Below, piece by piece: positions 8,030-16,876 of a DNA stretch of 64,000 nucleotides (within the stretch, counting starts at the first letter, position 1; the number at the start of each line of letters is the position of its first letter). The translations under genes and the position numbers were made by a program. The notes below the pieces were generated by a model. That model saw only the letters and a list, made by a program, of their open reading frames with translations, did not search any database and was not told the DNA's origin. The stretch is from Bacillota bacterium (GTDB lineage: Bacteria > Bacillota > Clostridia > DSM-8532). The stretch is from assembly GCA_023415825.1 (NCBI GenBank), contig JAEZJF010000025.1, positions 62,001 to 126,000 on the forward strand, written 5' to 3'.

Positions 8030-9182
8030 GCTTAGTATGAAAATTATAAAGAAAAACATACCAGTCATGCTTATTTATGTTATTATTTTCTTATCCATCT
8101 CGATTTCAGTGTCGGTCTCCACAGTAAGTGAACTAAATAAGGATACATCATTTACCCAGGAAAAAAGGGATATGGCTTTCATCAGTGAGGAAAGCAGTCC
8201 ATTAATAGATGGCCTTAAGGTCGAACTGGGCAAAATTGCGAACTTCATTGAGCTTCCGGATGAAACCGAAGCCTTGCAGGACGCGTTGTATTTCCGTTCT
8301 GTCAACTACATCCTTCGTGTACCAAAGGGCTTTACAGAGAGTTTTATGAGTGGTGGAAATATCCAGCTTGAAAAGACAGTGATTCCGAATTCTCCAAGCA
8401 ACATCGCTATTGATTTGAGCATTAATAAATACTTTAATACGGCCAGTCTCTATGTAAAGCAAGTAAAGGGCATTTCCCAGGAGTCTCTGGTGGAGCATAT
8501 CAATTCGGATTTGGCAGTAAGCACTCCCGTAGAGGTGAAAACAACTGTCGAAAAGCCGGCGGATCAATCGTACGCCAACTATTTCTTTAACTATATGGCC
8601 TATACGATCATGTCTGTTCTTATCCTGGGTATGAGCACCCTTATGCTGGTGTTCAACAAACCGGACTTAAGAAGAAGAAACGCCTGTTCACCGTTAAGTA
8701 CTTATAAGTCGAACATTCAATTTATCATGGCCAATTTAGTGTTTACCTTTGTTACATGGTTCATTACGGTAGCATTCTGCTTCTTCCTTAATTTGGAAAA
8801 TGGCTTCAACCTGAATACCGTCTATTTTATGATAAATTCACTTGTATTTGCTATTTGTGCCGCCAGCATCAGTTATTTTGCCGGCAGCCTTGTTAAGAGC
8901 GACAGTGCAATTTCAGCCATCAGCAATGTAGCCTCTTTAGGGCCTTGTTTTATAAGCGGTGTTTTTGTGCCTCAGGAGCTTTTAGGAGATTCAGTTCTGA
9001 AAATTGCCAGCTTTACCCCAACATATTGGTATGTTAAAGCCAATAACCAAATTGCAGCATTAACTCAGTTTGATTTCACTCATTTAAAGAGCATTTTATC
9101 TTATATTCTTATTGAAATAGGTTTTGCGGTGGCCTTCTTTGCCGTAGCTCTGGTTATCGGAAAGAGAAAAAGGCTGGTTTGA
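8016..9182 (+). CDS. ABC-2 type permease, second subunit
   Basis: The 388-residue protein has the same layout as its neighbour: N-terminal helix, external domain, then helices such as YTIMSVLILGMSTLMLVF and a conserved SGVFVP segment. AAGGAGGA lies just before the ATG, inside the end of the preceding gene. It completes an ATPase-permease-permease exporter with a divergent two-component system. Confidence 0.85.
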   Translation: MQVFKLSMKIIKKNIPVMLIYVIIFLSISISVSVSTVSELNKDTSFTQEKRDMAFISEESSPLIDGLKVELGKIANFIELPDETEALQDALYFRSVNYILRVPKGFTESFMSGGNIQLEKTVIPNSPSNIAIDLSINKYFNTASLYVKQVKGISQESLVEHINSDLAVSTPVEVKTTVEKPADQSYANYFFNYMAYTIMSVLILGMSTLMLVFNKPDLRRRNACSPLSTYKSNIQFIMANLVFTFVTWFITVAFCFFLNLENGFNLNTVYFMINSLVFAICAASISYFAGSLVKSDSAISAISNVASLGPCFISGVFVPQELLGDSVLKIASFTPTYWYVKANNQIAALTQFDFTHLKSILSYILIEIGFAVAFFAVALVIGKRKRLV

Positions 9183-9296
9183 AAACTTTGTTGAGAATTC
9201 CGATATTGCGTGATAAAGTTATCTAAATGGATTATTTTGTTCTAATGTTATATGAATTTCCGTGTGAACTCAATATGCTTGAGAGGTGGAATTTTC

Positions 9297-11990
9297 TTGA
9301 GAACAAAGCTTGCTGTTACGATGATTACAATGCTATTCGTGGTACTTCTTTTTTCGAGCACTGCATGGGCACACCCGACAACCGATGGCATTGATATCAT
9401 TATCCCTGAAAAAGCATTTTATTATGGCGGCCATACTTATGTCCAATATTGGATACCTGATGCCAGCTGGGAGTATAAAAGGGATTTTTGTATTGAGCTT
9501 GGGAAAATGGCCGGCGTACCGGCACACCTCGTCTATATTAAAAACGAAGGTATCGACAATCAGCTTAGTTCCCATGACGTACGCGGCATCATTGGCGCTT
9601 TTGAAAATGGCGACGGATATTGGCGCTGGCTTGATGGTACGCCGATGGGGAGAATGGTTCCGGTGCAGGTTCCCGACGAATACGGTAATTTGCGTTGGGA
9701 TTTCCGATACGATAATATGGGTGCATACGATGGTTGGTGTAAGGGAGCAGAAGTCGCACACGCAACATATGAGAAGCGTGAACCTGATGCTTTCAGCGCC
9801 CCGATGACTGACCAGCATTACGCGCATAACGGCTCAGAATTCGGATGGCATAACCATTTTGAGGAACCACTTTCTTTCATTTGTGAATTTGAGGGTGAAG
9901 TGACTTTTGCTCTGGCGATGGAAAACGCTAATCTTGAATATAACCGCTATAACTCGCCTGTCATATTATCAAGCCCATCCGTTTTTGCTAATGTGAACGG
10001 CAAGTTGACTGCCATTCCTATAAAAAATGAAATTCTCAAAAAAGACGGCCTCATAAAACAAAGTATTGGCAAATATCCTGTTCATCCTGAGCGAGAATTT
10101 AATTTTCACGGCTGGTCTTACTACTCAAAGAAAGGACAAAACGAGCTGTTCGGGAATAAAACAGCCCAGCTGATGAAAATCTGGGATTACACAAGCACAG
10201 AGCCTTTTACTGAAAAGGATCCGCTCGACCCGTTGCTTTTCCTTTACGCAGTATGGGAAGACGCTCATATTTTCAATGAGGAAACAAGCTTTGAGGCGGG
10301 CTCGACATATCTTGCCCTTGATCAACTCGTATACCTTATCAGCGCTGATCCGAACGAAACATACAAGGGCAAGACAGTCGCTGAAATGCTAAATAAATCG
10401 CACAGCAGCGAAATGGATAAAATGAGGGACAATCGTCCACATCGTGAAAACGGCACGGATGTCGCAATGATAGACTTTCTTTACGCCAAGATCGGCGGCT
10501 GGACAATCAGCGACTGGAGAGCGGGCGATAAGAAAAGCGACGAAGGCGGATGGTCATTTTTCGCAGCAAAGGTTAATAATCGCCCTGACCAAACAGCGCT
10601 TGTTTATGAAGGCACAGCCTTTGCTGACACCGACTGGGCACTGGTTAAAGACAGCGTAGGAACAGATGTGGACTTTGGGCTCAATGGCAAGTTCAACTCC
10701 CAATTCCGCCAGGCACTTGAGTTTTACCGTGACTTCAAATGCAAGGACGGTAAGACCTTCGCCGTGGGACACTCATTAGGTGGCGGACTGGCCGCTCACG
10801 TTGCGTATACGTTTGGAATCAACGCCCACACATATAACGGAGTAGAGGGCTGGACTCTCCCGATCTCTGTGAGACAAAACTACCTGCTCAGAGATTTCCC
10901 GGGCGTTGATGCGCTGGATAACATTGACTCGTGGTGTCATGTGGGCGACGTACTCGTCGGTATTCATGAAAGGGAAAAACGCACCAGGTGGCTCATAGAA
11001 CCGAAAGACCTTCACGGCATAGCAAATGCTCATGAGATTTTCCCTGCGGTCGCATACAGAGATGGCATATACAGTGTAGCTGACGCGAAATTCAAGAATG
11101 TCAAATCACCGTGGGTGTGGCGTACAGTTAGCCTCGGTCTCTCTAAGGACGAAGTTTTAGTGGCTCGCTCAGGTGATGTAGCCATTCGGGATGGCGATTA
11201 CAGATTATTCTTATTTGGTGGAAATGGTAACGATTACATAGATTGCATTAGTGGTGATCCATATGCCTCTGTAATTATCGGCGGGCGCGGCAATAACAAG
11301 CTTATAGGCGGTGCATGGCCGGATACCTTTATTATAAGGGAAAACCCTAGCAGCTTTACTGTTATTAATGATAAATACAACCTCTCACCTAAAAAGAATC
11401 GTATTGAGATTGTGAACCTTGGCATCGTTGGCATCGATAATAACATCGAATCCCTCGATACTGACGGAAAAGCTGTACGCGGAACCATGATAACGCTCTC
11501 GGATGGTCAGAAGGTATTCGTTGATACTAAAACGCTTGCAGCAGCTGAAATATGGCTTGTCAACGCACCGGGCGACATCATCTATGGAAAAGTAAAGCCG
11601 AATTATTTCCTTGTTGACGATAAAACCAAAGTGAAGGTCAACGGAGTGCTTGTCGCTTTCGACCAATTGCCCGTGAGCCAAAACGGAAGGTTATTGGTTC
11701 CGGTACGGGCGATAGCCGAAGCTATGGGATATAGGGTATCATGGGATGGTGTAACAAATACGGCTACAGTCTCGAACAATTCGAGCACTACTGTTAAGAT
11801 GACAATTGGCAACCCTACAGTGGCTATTTCCAAAAACGGAGTGAACAGCACAATCACTTTAGATGTGCCTCCACAAATGATAGGCGGACGGACACTCGTC
11901 CCGCTTCGGGCACTTGCTGAATCATTTGGTGCAAAGGTTGATTGGGACGATAAGAACAAAACAGCGATTATTACGACACATGCTCCCTGA
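9297..11990 (+). CDS. Secreted lipase-like protein with GGxGND repeats and copper-amine-oxidase-N-like domain
   Basis: A UUG start at 9297 is preferred over the ATG at 9252. GAGAGGTGG (9281-9289) lies 7 bases ahead, and the product then begins with a clean signal peptide ending near STAWA-HP. The middle holds a class-3-lipase-like serine motif GHSLGGG (Ser493 from 9297). An N-terminal region near residues 250-330 resembles InlB-type surface repeats (HPEREFNFHGW). After the hydrolase come glycine/aspartate turns like calcium-binding RTX repeats (GGNGNDYID, GGRGNNKLIGG). The last 120 residues are two halves of a copper-amine-oxidase-N-like domain (LLVPVRAIAEAMGY, LVPLRALAESFGA), a Firmicute surface module. 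It is probably a secreted esterase or lipase. Its substrate is unknown. Confidence 0.75.
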   Translation: MRTKLAVTMITMLFVVLLFSSTAWAHPTTDGIDIIIPEKAFYYGGHTYVQYWIPDASWEYKRDFCIELGKMAGVPAHLVYIKNEGIDNQLSSHDVRGIIGAFENGDGYWRWLDGTPMGRMVPVQVPDEYGNLRWDFRYDNMGAYDGWCKGAEVAHATYEKREPDAFSAPMTDQHYAHNGSEFGWHNHFEEPLSFICEFEGEVTFALAMENANLEYNRYNSPVILSSPSVFANVNGKLTAIPIKNEILKKDGLIKQSIGKYPVHPEREFNFHGWSYYSKKGQNELFGNKTAQLMKIWDYTSTEPFTEKDPLDPLLFLYAVWEDAHIFNEETSFEAGSTYLALDQLVYLISADPNETYKGKTVAEMLNKSHSSEMDKMRDNRPHRENGTDVAMIDFLYAKIGGWTISDWRAGDKKSDEGGWSFFAAKVNNRPDQTALVYEGTAFADTDWALVKDSVGTDVDFGLNGKFNSQFRQALEFYRDFKCKDGKTFAVGHSLGGGLAAHVAYTFGINAHTYNGVEGWTLPISVRQNYLLRDFPGVDALDNIDSWCHVGDVLVGIHEREKRTRWLIEPKDLHGIANAHEIFPAVAYRDGIYSVADAKFKNVKSPWVWRTVSLGLSKDEVLVARSGDVAIRDGDYRLFLFGGNGNDYIDCISGDPYASVIIGGRGNNKLIGGAWPDTFIIRENPSSFTVINDKYNLSPKKNRIEIVNLGIVGIDNNIESLDTDGKAVRGTMITLSDGQKVFVDTKTLAAAEIWLVNAPGDIIYGKVKPNYFLVDDKTKVKVNGVLVAFDQLPVSQNGRLLVPVRAIAEAMGYRVSWDGVTNTATVSNNSSTTVKMTIGNPTVAISKNGVNSTITLDVPPQMIGGRTLVPLRALAESFGAKVDWDDKNKTAIITTHAP

Positions 11991-11999
11991 GCATCCCCT

Positions 12000-12608
12000 C
12001 TACCCGTTAATTACAGCACCAAAGGCTCTGGCTATATATACGGCCTGTTCCATATCAACCTTGACATCTTTTAAACTAAAGCTTTTAAAGTCAAGCCCTT
12101 CAACAAGTGCCTCTCTCAGATCGGCTCCTTTCAAATTAGCTTGAACGAGAAGGGCAAAGCTGAGATTGGCACTTTTGAAGCAGGCCTTTTCCAGGTTGGA
12201 ATCAGAAAGGTCTGCGTGGGTTAGATTCACCTCACTAAGATCAAGGTTTTTCAAATCGCATGATCTTAGATTTGTATAAGACCAATCCCCCCGAGTGATC
12301 TTTATGCCTAATAAATTTGCTTCAGTAAAGCTTGATCCCAGCATTCTGCAATCCAGAAACTCAGTATTAAAGAGATGGGCGTAGGTAAATTGGCAATTCG
12401 TAAAGGACGATTCCCTATGGACCGAGCCATTGAGCCTGGTTCCTCTAAAGCTGCAATCTATAAAGGCGCATCTCTCAGTAATGACATCCTCCATGTTTAC
12501 GCTTTTCAAGTCGCAGTTTATAAATTTGCAGCTTATAAAAACCTGTCCTTCGAAATCTTCCTCAACCAATGATAGATGATCAAAAACCTCAAGTTGTGTT
12601 GTTATCAT
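12000..12608 (-). CDS. Qnr-like pentapeptide-repeat protein
   Basis: Almost the whole protein is A(D/N)LxX pentapeptide repeats (for example ADLSDSNLEKACFKSANLS), which fold as a right-handed quadrilateral beta helix. The length (202 residues from 12608) and the end, FSLKDVKVDMEQAVYIARAF followed by GAVI, match the C-terminal dimerisation helix of Qnr/McbG-type proteins that protect DNA gyrase. GGAG lies 9 bases before the ATG at 12608. Upstream in-frame starts (12623, 12632) lack an RBS. It converges with the lipase-like gene with only 9 bases between the stops and no visible terminator. Gyrase protection is inferred. Confidence 0.75.
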   Translation of the reverse strand: MITTQLEVFDHLSLVEEDFEGQVFISCKFINCDLKSVNMEDVITERCAFIDCSFRGTRLNGSVHRESSFTNCQFTYAHLFNTEFLDCRMLGSSFTEANLLGIKITRGDWSYTNLRSCDLKNLDLSEVNLTHADLSDSNLEKACFKSANLSFALLVQANLKGADLREALVEGLDFKSFSLKDVKVDMEQAVYIARAFGAVING

Positions 12609-12756
12609 TCGAACACTCTCCATATTAACCAAAATATTAAATAAGAACCCTCGGGAGCTTTATTCTCCTCATAACGTTATAGAATTCAAATAAGCTTTGG
12701 CATATTGAGAATATTCTAAATTCTCTTAAAAATCAATAATTAAAGTAGCTACTATC

Positions 12757-12785
12757 TTGCTTTAGCAGATTGTGTATGCTAATAT
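12757..12785 (+). promoter_or_regulatory. Promoter of the fluoride-riboswitch transcript
   Basis: TTGCTT (12757-12762) and TAATAT (12780-12785) are 17 bases apart. The predicted transcript start, near 12792, falls just before the first conserved bases of the aptamer. This supports both calls. Confidence 0.6.
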
Positions 12786-12791
12786 TGTGTA

Positions 12792-12866
12792 AGTTGGGAA
12801 TGAGGTTCTCCCCTAGCAATTTATTTGCTTAAACCGCTTATCAAGCTGATGACTTCTGTGATTCAA
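12792..12866 (+). ncRNA. Fluoride riboswitch (crcB motif) aptamer
   Basis: Conserved blocks of the crcB-motif RNA appear in order: GGGAATGAGGTTCTCCC (12796-12812), AACCGC (12831-12837 region), and CTGATGACTTCTGTG (12846-12860). A short extra hairpin (AGCAA/TTGCT) sits between the first two. The RNA binds fluoride and lets transcription continue when the ion is present. It lies in the leader of a cation/proton antiporter gene rather than crcB or a CLC-F gene. The G-to-A changes in the first block (GGGAATGAGG) depart slightly from the usual GGnGATGG. Confidence 0.78.
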
Positions 12867-12890
12867 GATCGCAGAATTATCAGCTTTTTT
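12844..12890 (+). terminator. Riboswitch-controlled intrinsic terminator
   Basis: AGCTGAT (12844-12850) pairs with ATCAGCT (12879-12885), and CTTCTG with CAGAA inside it. Six Ts follow (12885-12890). The 5' arm is the CTGATGACTTCTG block of the aptamer, so ligand-bound aptamer and terminator exclude each other. This is the standard fluoride ON-switch design. Confidence 0.8.
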
Positions 12891-12914
12891 GCACTTTAAG
12901 GAGGGTATTCAATC

Positions 12915-14099
12915 ATGTTAACCAGCCTTGCCTTCATTATCATTTTGGGTTTTACACTAAGTAGTCTATTTACCCGTATAAAACTACCAGGACTGCTGGG
13001 AATGATTCTTACCGGTATAATTCTTGGCCCATATGTGTTCAATCTAATTTCACCAGATATTCTTAATATCTCGGCTGATTTAAGAGAAATTGCACTCATT
13101 GTGATACTAATAAGAGCAGGTCTTTCTCTGGATATCAAAGACTTAAAAAAAGTAGGAAGGCCTGCAATTTTAATGTGTTTTGTTCCTGCCACTTTTGAGC
13201 TTGTTGCTGTGACAATCCTTGCTCCAATTTTTCTGAACATTTCATATATTGAAGCCGCCATTATGGGGACAGTGTTAGCAGCGGTATCTCCTGCTGTTGT
13301 CGTTCCCAGAATGCTTCATCTTATGGAGAATGATTATGGAAAGAATAAAAGCATCCCCCAATTAATTATGGCAGGGGCATCGGTCGATGACATATATGTC
13401 ATCGTTTTATTTACTGCCTTCATGGGAATGTACCAAGGCAATGGTTTTGACGCTTTTAGCCTTATTTCTGTACCCGTTTCTGTAATCCTGGGACTTCTCG
13501 TCGGCATTTTATCGGGCCTTTTTCTCGTTTGGATATTTAAAAGGATACACATAAGAGATACCATTAAAGTATTAATCATTATGAGCGTAGCCTTTCTTTT
13601 TGTAACACTTGAAGATATTTTAAAACCTTATATCCCTCTATCAGCTTTACTTGCTGTAATGGCTTTAGGGGGAACAATACTAAAATCATATGAAATTCTC
13701 GCAAAACGCTTGATAGGTAAATTCACAAAGATTTGGGTAGGCGCTGAGATTCTTTTGTTTGTTCTGGTTGGTACAGCCGTTGATATTAGATATTTATCTG
13801 AAGCCGGACTCCTATCTGTCGCTCTCATTTTGTGTGCTCTTATCTTCAGAATTTTCGGCGTAAATATTAGCCTATTAAAAACAAAGCTAAACAATAAAGA
13901 GAAGCTGTTCTGTTCTTTGGCCTATCTTCCAAAAGCAACAGTTCAAGCTGCAATTGGTTCCATTCCGCTTACTGCTGGAATAAAGTCTGGAAATACAATA
14001 CTTTCAGTTGCAGTACTCGCTATAATGATTACAGCTCCAATCGGTGCTATAGCTATAGATAACACCTATAAAAAGCTGCTAGATCGCACTATTGCTTAA
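12915..14099 (+). CDS. CPA-type cation/proton antiporter under fluoride riboswitch
   Basis: The 394-residue protein has about 12 membrane helices and the sodium/proton exchanger fold, with LxGMILTGIILGP early and an Asp-containing helix (MAGASVDDIYVIVLF) in the middle. AAGGAGGG precedes the ATG. It has no cytosolic TrkA or UspA tail. The upstream fluoride riboswitch suggests a role in fluoride tolerance, either fluoride/proton exchange or ion and pH homeostasis under fluoride stress (inference). The adjacent pentapeptide gene is divergent. Confidence 0.85.
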   Translation: MLTSLAFIIILGFTLSSLFTRIKLPGLLGMILTGIILGPYVFNLISPDILNISADLREIALIVILIRAGLSLDIKDLKKVGRPAILMCFVPATFELVAVTILAPIFLNISYIEAAIMGTVLAAVSPAVVVPRMLHLMENDYGKNKSIPQLIMAGASVDDIYVIVLFTAFMGMYQGNGFDAFSLISVPVSVILGLLVGILSGLFLVWIFKRIHIRDTIKVLIIMSVAFLFVTLEDILKPYIPLSALLAVMALGGTILKSYEILAKRLIGKFTKIWVGAEILLFVLVGTAVDIRYLSEAGLLSVALILCALIFRIFGVNISLLKTKLNNKEKLFCSLAYLPKATVQAAIGSIPLTAGIKSGNTILSVAVLAIMITAPIGAIAIDNTYKKLLDRTIA

Positions 14100-14163
14100 T
14101 ACAGTGCTATCTTTTTATTGAGTTAGGTTTCTTGGCTTATTAACCTTATAAGATTTCTCTGTC

Positions 14164-14212
14164 TTATTTAGTAAATAGGGCAACCGATAGGAATGCCCTA
14201 TTTACTAAATAA
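14164..14212. terminator. Bidirectional terminator
   Basis: A 19-bp inverted repeat (arms 14164-14182 and 14194-14212) has an 11-base loop. It lies between the convergent antiporter and phosphodiesterase genes. The A/T-rich outer arms supply a U tract on either strand. Confidence 0.75.
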
Positions 14213-14307
14213 ATGAAAGGTTCTGAAAAACGAAGTCTCCGAGGATTCTTGATATTGGATATAAGTATATAAGTCAGAGCGGACGGCAGAAGAATATTAC
14301 ACCTCTT

Positions 14308-15627
14308 TTATCTTAGTATCTCTTCTATTGCTGTGCCATCGGCATTTGGCAATTCGACACCCAGAATTCTGGCAAAGGTGGGCGCTTCGTCTACGATAGG
14401 CCTTTGCTCAAGAACAATCCCATTTTTGATATCAGGGCCCTTTGCAATGAATACAGGCTGAGGACCTTTGTCGGGGTAATAGCCGTGAGTCGCTCTGCCA
14501 AAGCGGTAATCCGACAAATCAAAATTATTGACTACAGGCCGCACACAGGAATCACTGAAAGAGGTATACCCGTCTGTCTCTAAGACAAAGGCAAAATCTC
14601 CGTCGAGATGCTCTTTTTCGGCCAGTTCTTCGCGGGTATAGACCTCGCTGAATCCATAAATACCTTCATTCCTCATGCTTTTAAGTAAGGCATATACTTC
14701 ATCATAAGTCTTCTTATCATTAGGATTTTTTAAATAAACCATGGCTGACATGGCATTGGAAAAGCTATAGGCTTTCCAATCCAGTACTTTACCCTCGGGA
14801 GAAAGTGTAATAAAGCCATGATCCGCCAAAAACACGTTAGGCTTTATAACTCTTGTAATGTCTATTTGGCCATGGTCGCTCACCATGATGATATTGGTGT
14901 CCTCTATTACACCAGCCTCTTCAAGTGCTGCCATCATTTCGCCAAACCAGTCATCTACAAGTTTCAAGCCCTCAGTCACATTTTGATTAAAGACACCATT
15001 TTTGTGTCTGGCATCATCAATATTTCCGTTATGAACAAATACAACCTCTGGTTTAAACTGGCGAATGATGTCGCAGGTGCATGTGATCAGGAAGTTGTCT
15101 ATTTCAGGATGTAGCATGACATTTGTTCTGCCTGTTTTTGTGTAGGAGTCAGGCAGGAGATTTTTATTTTTATCAATGATCTTCAGAACCTCATCACTGG
15201 AGCCAGCCCTTTTAAAAGATTCTAATAAGGTGTCATCCTTGTTGGGGAGCCAGTATTCGTTTATCAGATAATCAATATCCCTATGGTTCCCCGTCACTGT
15301 CCAAAAAACGGAGGCTGTTTGATATCCCGCATTTTTGGCAGCAGTAAAAATATCCTCTACCTTGACGTTATCATGAAACCAATTCCAGGTATCTTCCTTG
15401 TTGTCGGTCGTAAAAGCATTGTTACTAATAACGCCGTGTTTGTCGGGATAACAGCCTGTCATGATACTGACATGAGAAGGATACGTAACAGTTGGGTATA
15501 TGGTACGGATCTTCTTAACCTCGCTACCCCCTTCAAGATACTTTTTAAAATTTGGCAGCGTCCGTAGATAAGCTATATCCTCGTGCACCATGGCATCGAC
15601 CGAGAATACGAATAATCTTTTCTTCAT
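14308..15627 (-). CDS. Type I phosphodiesterase / nucleotide pyrophosphatase family protein
   Basis: The 439-residue protein belongs to the alkaline phosphatase superfamily. VDAMVHEDIA near the N-terminus holds the first metal-binding Asp, PTVTYPSHVSIMTGCYPDKHG holds the catalytic Thr, and DHGQ, DHGF and ATHGYYP supply the remaining metal ligands. There is no signal peptide, so it is probably cytoplasmic. It would hydrolyse a phosphodiester or phosphonate, substrate unknown. AAGGAAGG precedes the ATG. It is the last gene of the leftward series that starts with the sugar-importer permeases, suggesting a role with imported phosphorylated or nucleotide-linked compounds (inference). Confidence 0.85.
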   Translation of the reverse strand: MKKRLFVFSVDAMVHEDIAYLRTLPNFKKYLEGGSEVKKIRTIYPTVTYPSHVSIMTGCYPDKHGVISNNAFTTDNKEDTWNWFHDNVKVEDIFTAAKNAGYQTASVFWTVTGNHRDIDYLINEYWLPNKDDTLLESFKRAGSSDEVLKIIDKNKNLLPDSYTKTGRTNVMLHPEIDNFLITCTCDIIRQFKPEVVFVHNGNIDDARHKNGVFNQNVTEGLKLVDDWFGEMMAALEEAGVIEDTNIIMVSDHGQIDITRVIKPNVFLADHGFITLSPEGKVLDWKAYSFSNAMSAMVYLKNPNDKKTYDEVYALLKSMRNEGIYGFSEVYTREELAEKEHLDGDFAFVLETDGYTSFSDSCVRPVVNNFDLSDYRFGRATHGYYPDKGPQPVFIAKGPDIKNGIVLEQRPIVDEAPTFARILGVELPNADGTAIEEILR

Positions 15628-15688
15628 AGAAAAAGTCCTTCCTTATATTTATCTAAAATTTACTTTCGATAAATAGTGTGCTCTTCTC

Positions 15689-16753
15689 TTATTCAACAAT
15701 ATAATGTCCGTCCAAAGCCGGCTCTCCAATTGTTGTAAGCTCTCTTATTAACGTGCTTTGCACTTCATACTTGCCATCACCCGAGGTTGAGACCTTGACC
15801 GTACCATCAACACAGTTATAGAACGTAATCGCACCAACCTTCTGGTAGCGCATATTGACGACGGGACTTAGGATACCCTCGTTCATGGCCACAACAATTT
15901 TAGGTTTCACAGCCTCGATATATTCTGTCTTGTTGGATGTAGAATCCCCATGGTGATTCATCTTACAGACATCCGCCTGCAGTTCGTCTCCGTATAGCTT
16001 TGCAATACGTGATTCCGAGTCTACGTACATATCACCTGCCGAGAAAAAGCTGGATTCCTTATAAATCATTTTTAAACAAAGGGAAGCATTATTTGCAATA
16101 AATTCCGCTGTCTGAACAGCATTTTCATAATTAAAACCAGCCTCAGGATTATAGACTTTTACCTGGATCTGGTCACCAAATTTAAATTCATCGCCTTCCA
16201 CTAAACGCGTTGTTTCAATCCCCTTCTCTTCAATGATCTTCATCATGCTCCAATAGGTTTGACTATCATATTCATGCTCATTCATATAGACCTTACCTAT
16301 GTCGAAGGCTTTTGAAACAGCGGAAAATCCACCGATGTGATCAGCATGGGGATGTGAGGCTACAAAAATATCAACTCGTTTAACACCCATTTTTTTTAGA
16401 TATTCCACGACCTGCTCTCCGGATGTTTGATTTCCGCAGTCTATCAACATGACCAGCCCCTCAGGAGACATGTATACTGTACTATCACCGGCTCGTATGG
16501 CTGTGGGATCAGCCGGATGCTTTTCCGTCAGGTACAAAAAACGGCAGGTCATGAAGCCAGAATCTCCCGATGTATCATAGACCAGGTCGGAGTAGTCAGA
16601 TTTGGTTGATTGTTCATCCGGTTGTTGCTTTTGCCCGGGAGCCTCCGTCTCTTTTTGTTCTGCTACGGGTAGTTCTGTTGGTATGGTTGTGCAGGCTCCA
16701 AATATAAAAAGTGACACTAATAGTAGGAGAATGATAAAGAGATTTTTTTTCAA
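15689..16753 (-). CDS. Metallo-beta-lactamase-fold lipoprotein (ComEC C-domain-like)
   Basis: A UUG at 16753 is the likely start, because GGGAGG lies 8 bases upstream. The ATG at 16771 would put that RBS inside the gene. The product (about 354 residues) has a signal peptide and lipobox IFGAC, a Pro/Glu/Gln-rich linker, then an MBL domain with the zinc motif HPHADHIGG, GDMYVDSE and KMNHHGD. This is the ComEC/Rec2-type hydrolase branch, whose stand-alone extracellular members are thought to act on nucleic acids or phosphodiesters. It lies between a phosphodiesterase gene and a solute-binding protein gene on the same strand. Confidence 0.8.
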   Translation of the reverse strand: MKKNLFIILLLLVSLFIFGACTTIPTELPVAEQKETEAPGQKQQPDEQSTKSDYSDLVYDTSGDSGFMTCRFLYLTEKHPADPTAIRAGDSTVYMSPEGLVMLIDCGNQTSGEQVVEYLKKMGVKRVDIFVASHPHADHIGGFSAVSKAFDIGKVYMNEHEYDSQTYWSMMKIIEEKGIETTRLVEGDEFKFGDQIQVKVYNPEAGFNYENAVQTAEFIANNASLCLKMIYKESSFFSAGDMYVDSESRIAKLYGDELQADVCKMNHHGDSTSNKTEYIEAVKPKIVVAMNEGILSPVVNMRYQKVGAITFYNCVDGTVKVSTSGDGKYEVQSTLIRELTTIGEPALDGHYIVE

Positions 16754-16796
16754 CGGATATTCCTCCCTCATCAGGCTTTCGCGGTCTTTTGAGACA

Positions 16797-16836
16797 AGCA
16801 GAAAGATGGTGAGCTTGCCTCGACCATCTTTCTGCT
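16797..16836 (-). terminator. Strong hairpin after the binding-protein gene
   Basis: A 14-bp perfect stem (16797-16810 with 16823-16836) and 12-base loop lie between the binding-protein stop and the MBL gene. On the minus strand only TTGTCTC follows, so it may act as a partial terminator or an mRNA-stabilising hairpin that lowers expression of the downstream genes. Confidence 0.5.
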
Positions 16837-16876
16837 GTCCATCTTAACTTTTCAACAAACAACGGTTAAAGGAAGT

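Noticed and set aside
9252..9296. ATG start for the lipase-like gene
   Set aside because: No RBS before it and it would add a polar stretch ahead of the signal peptide; the UUG at 9297 has a well-spaced RBS.
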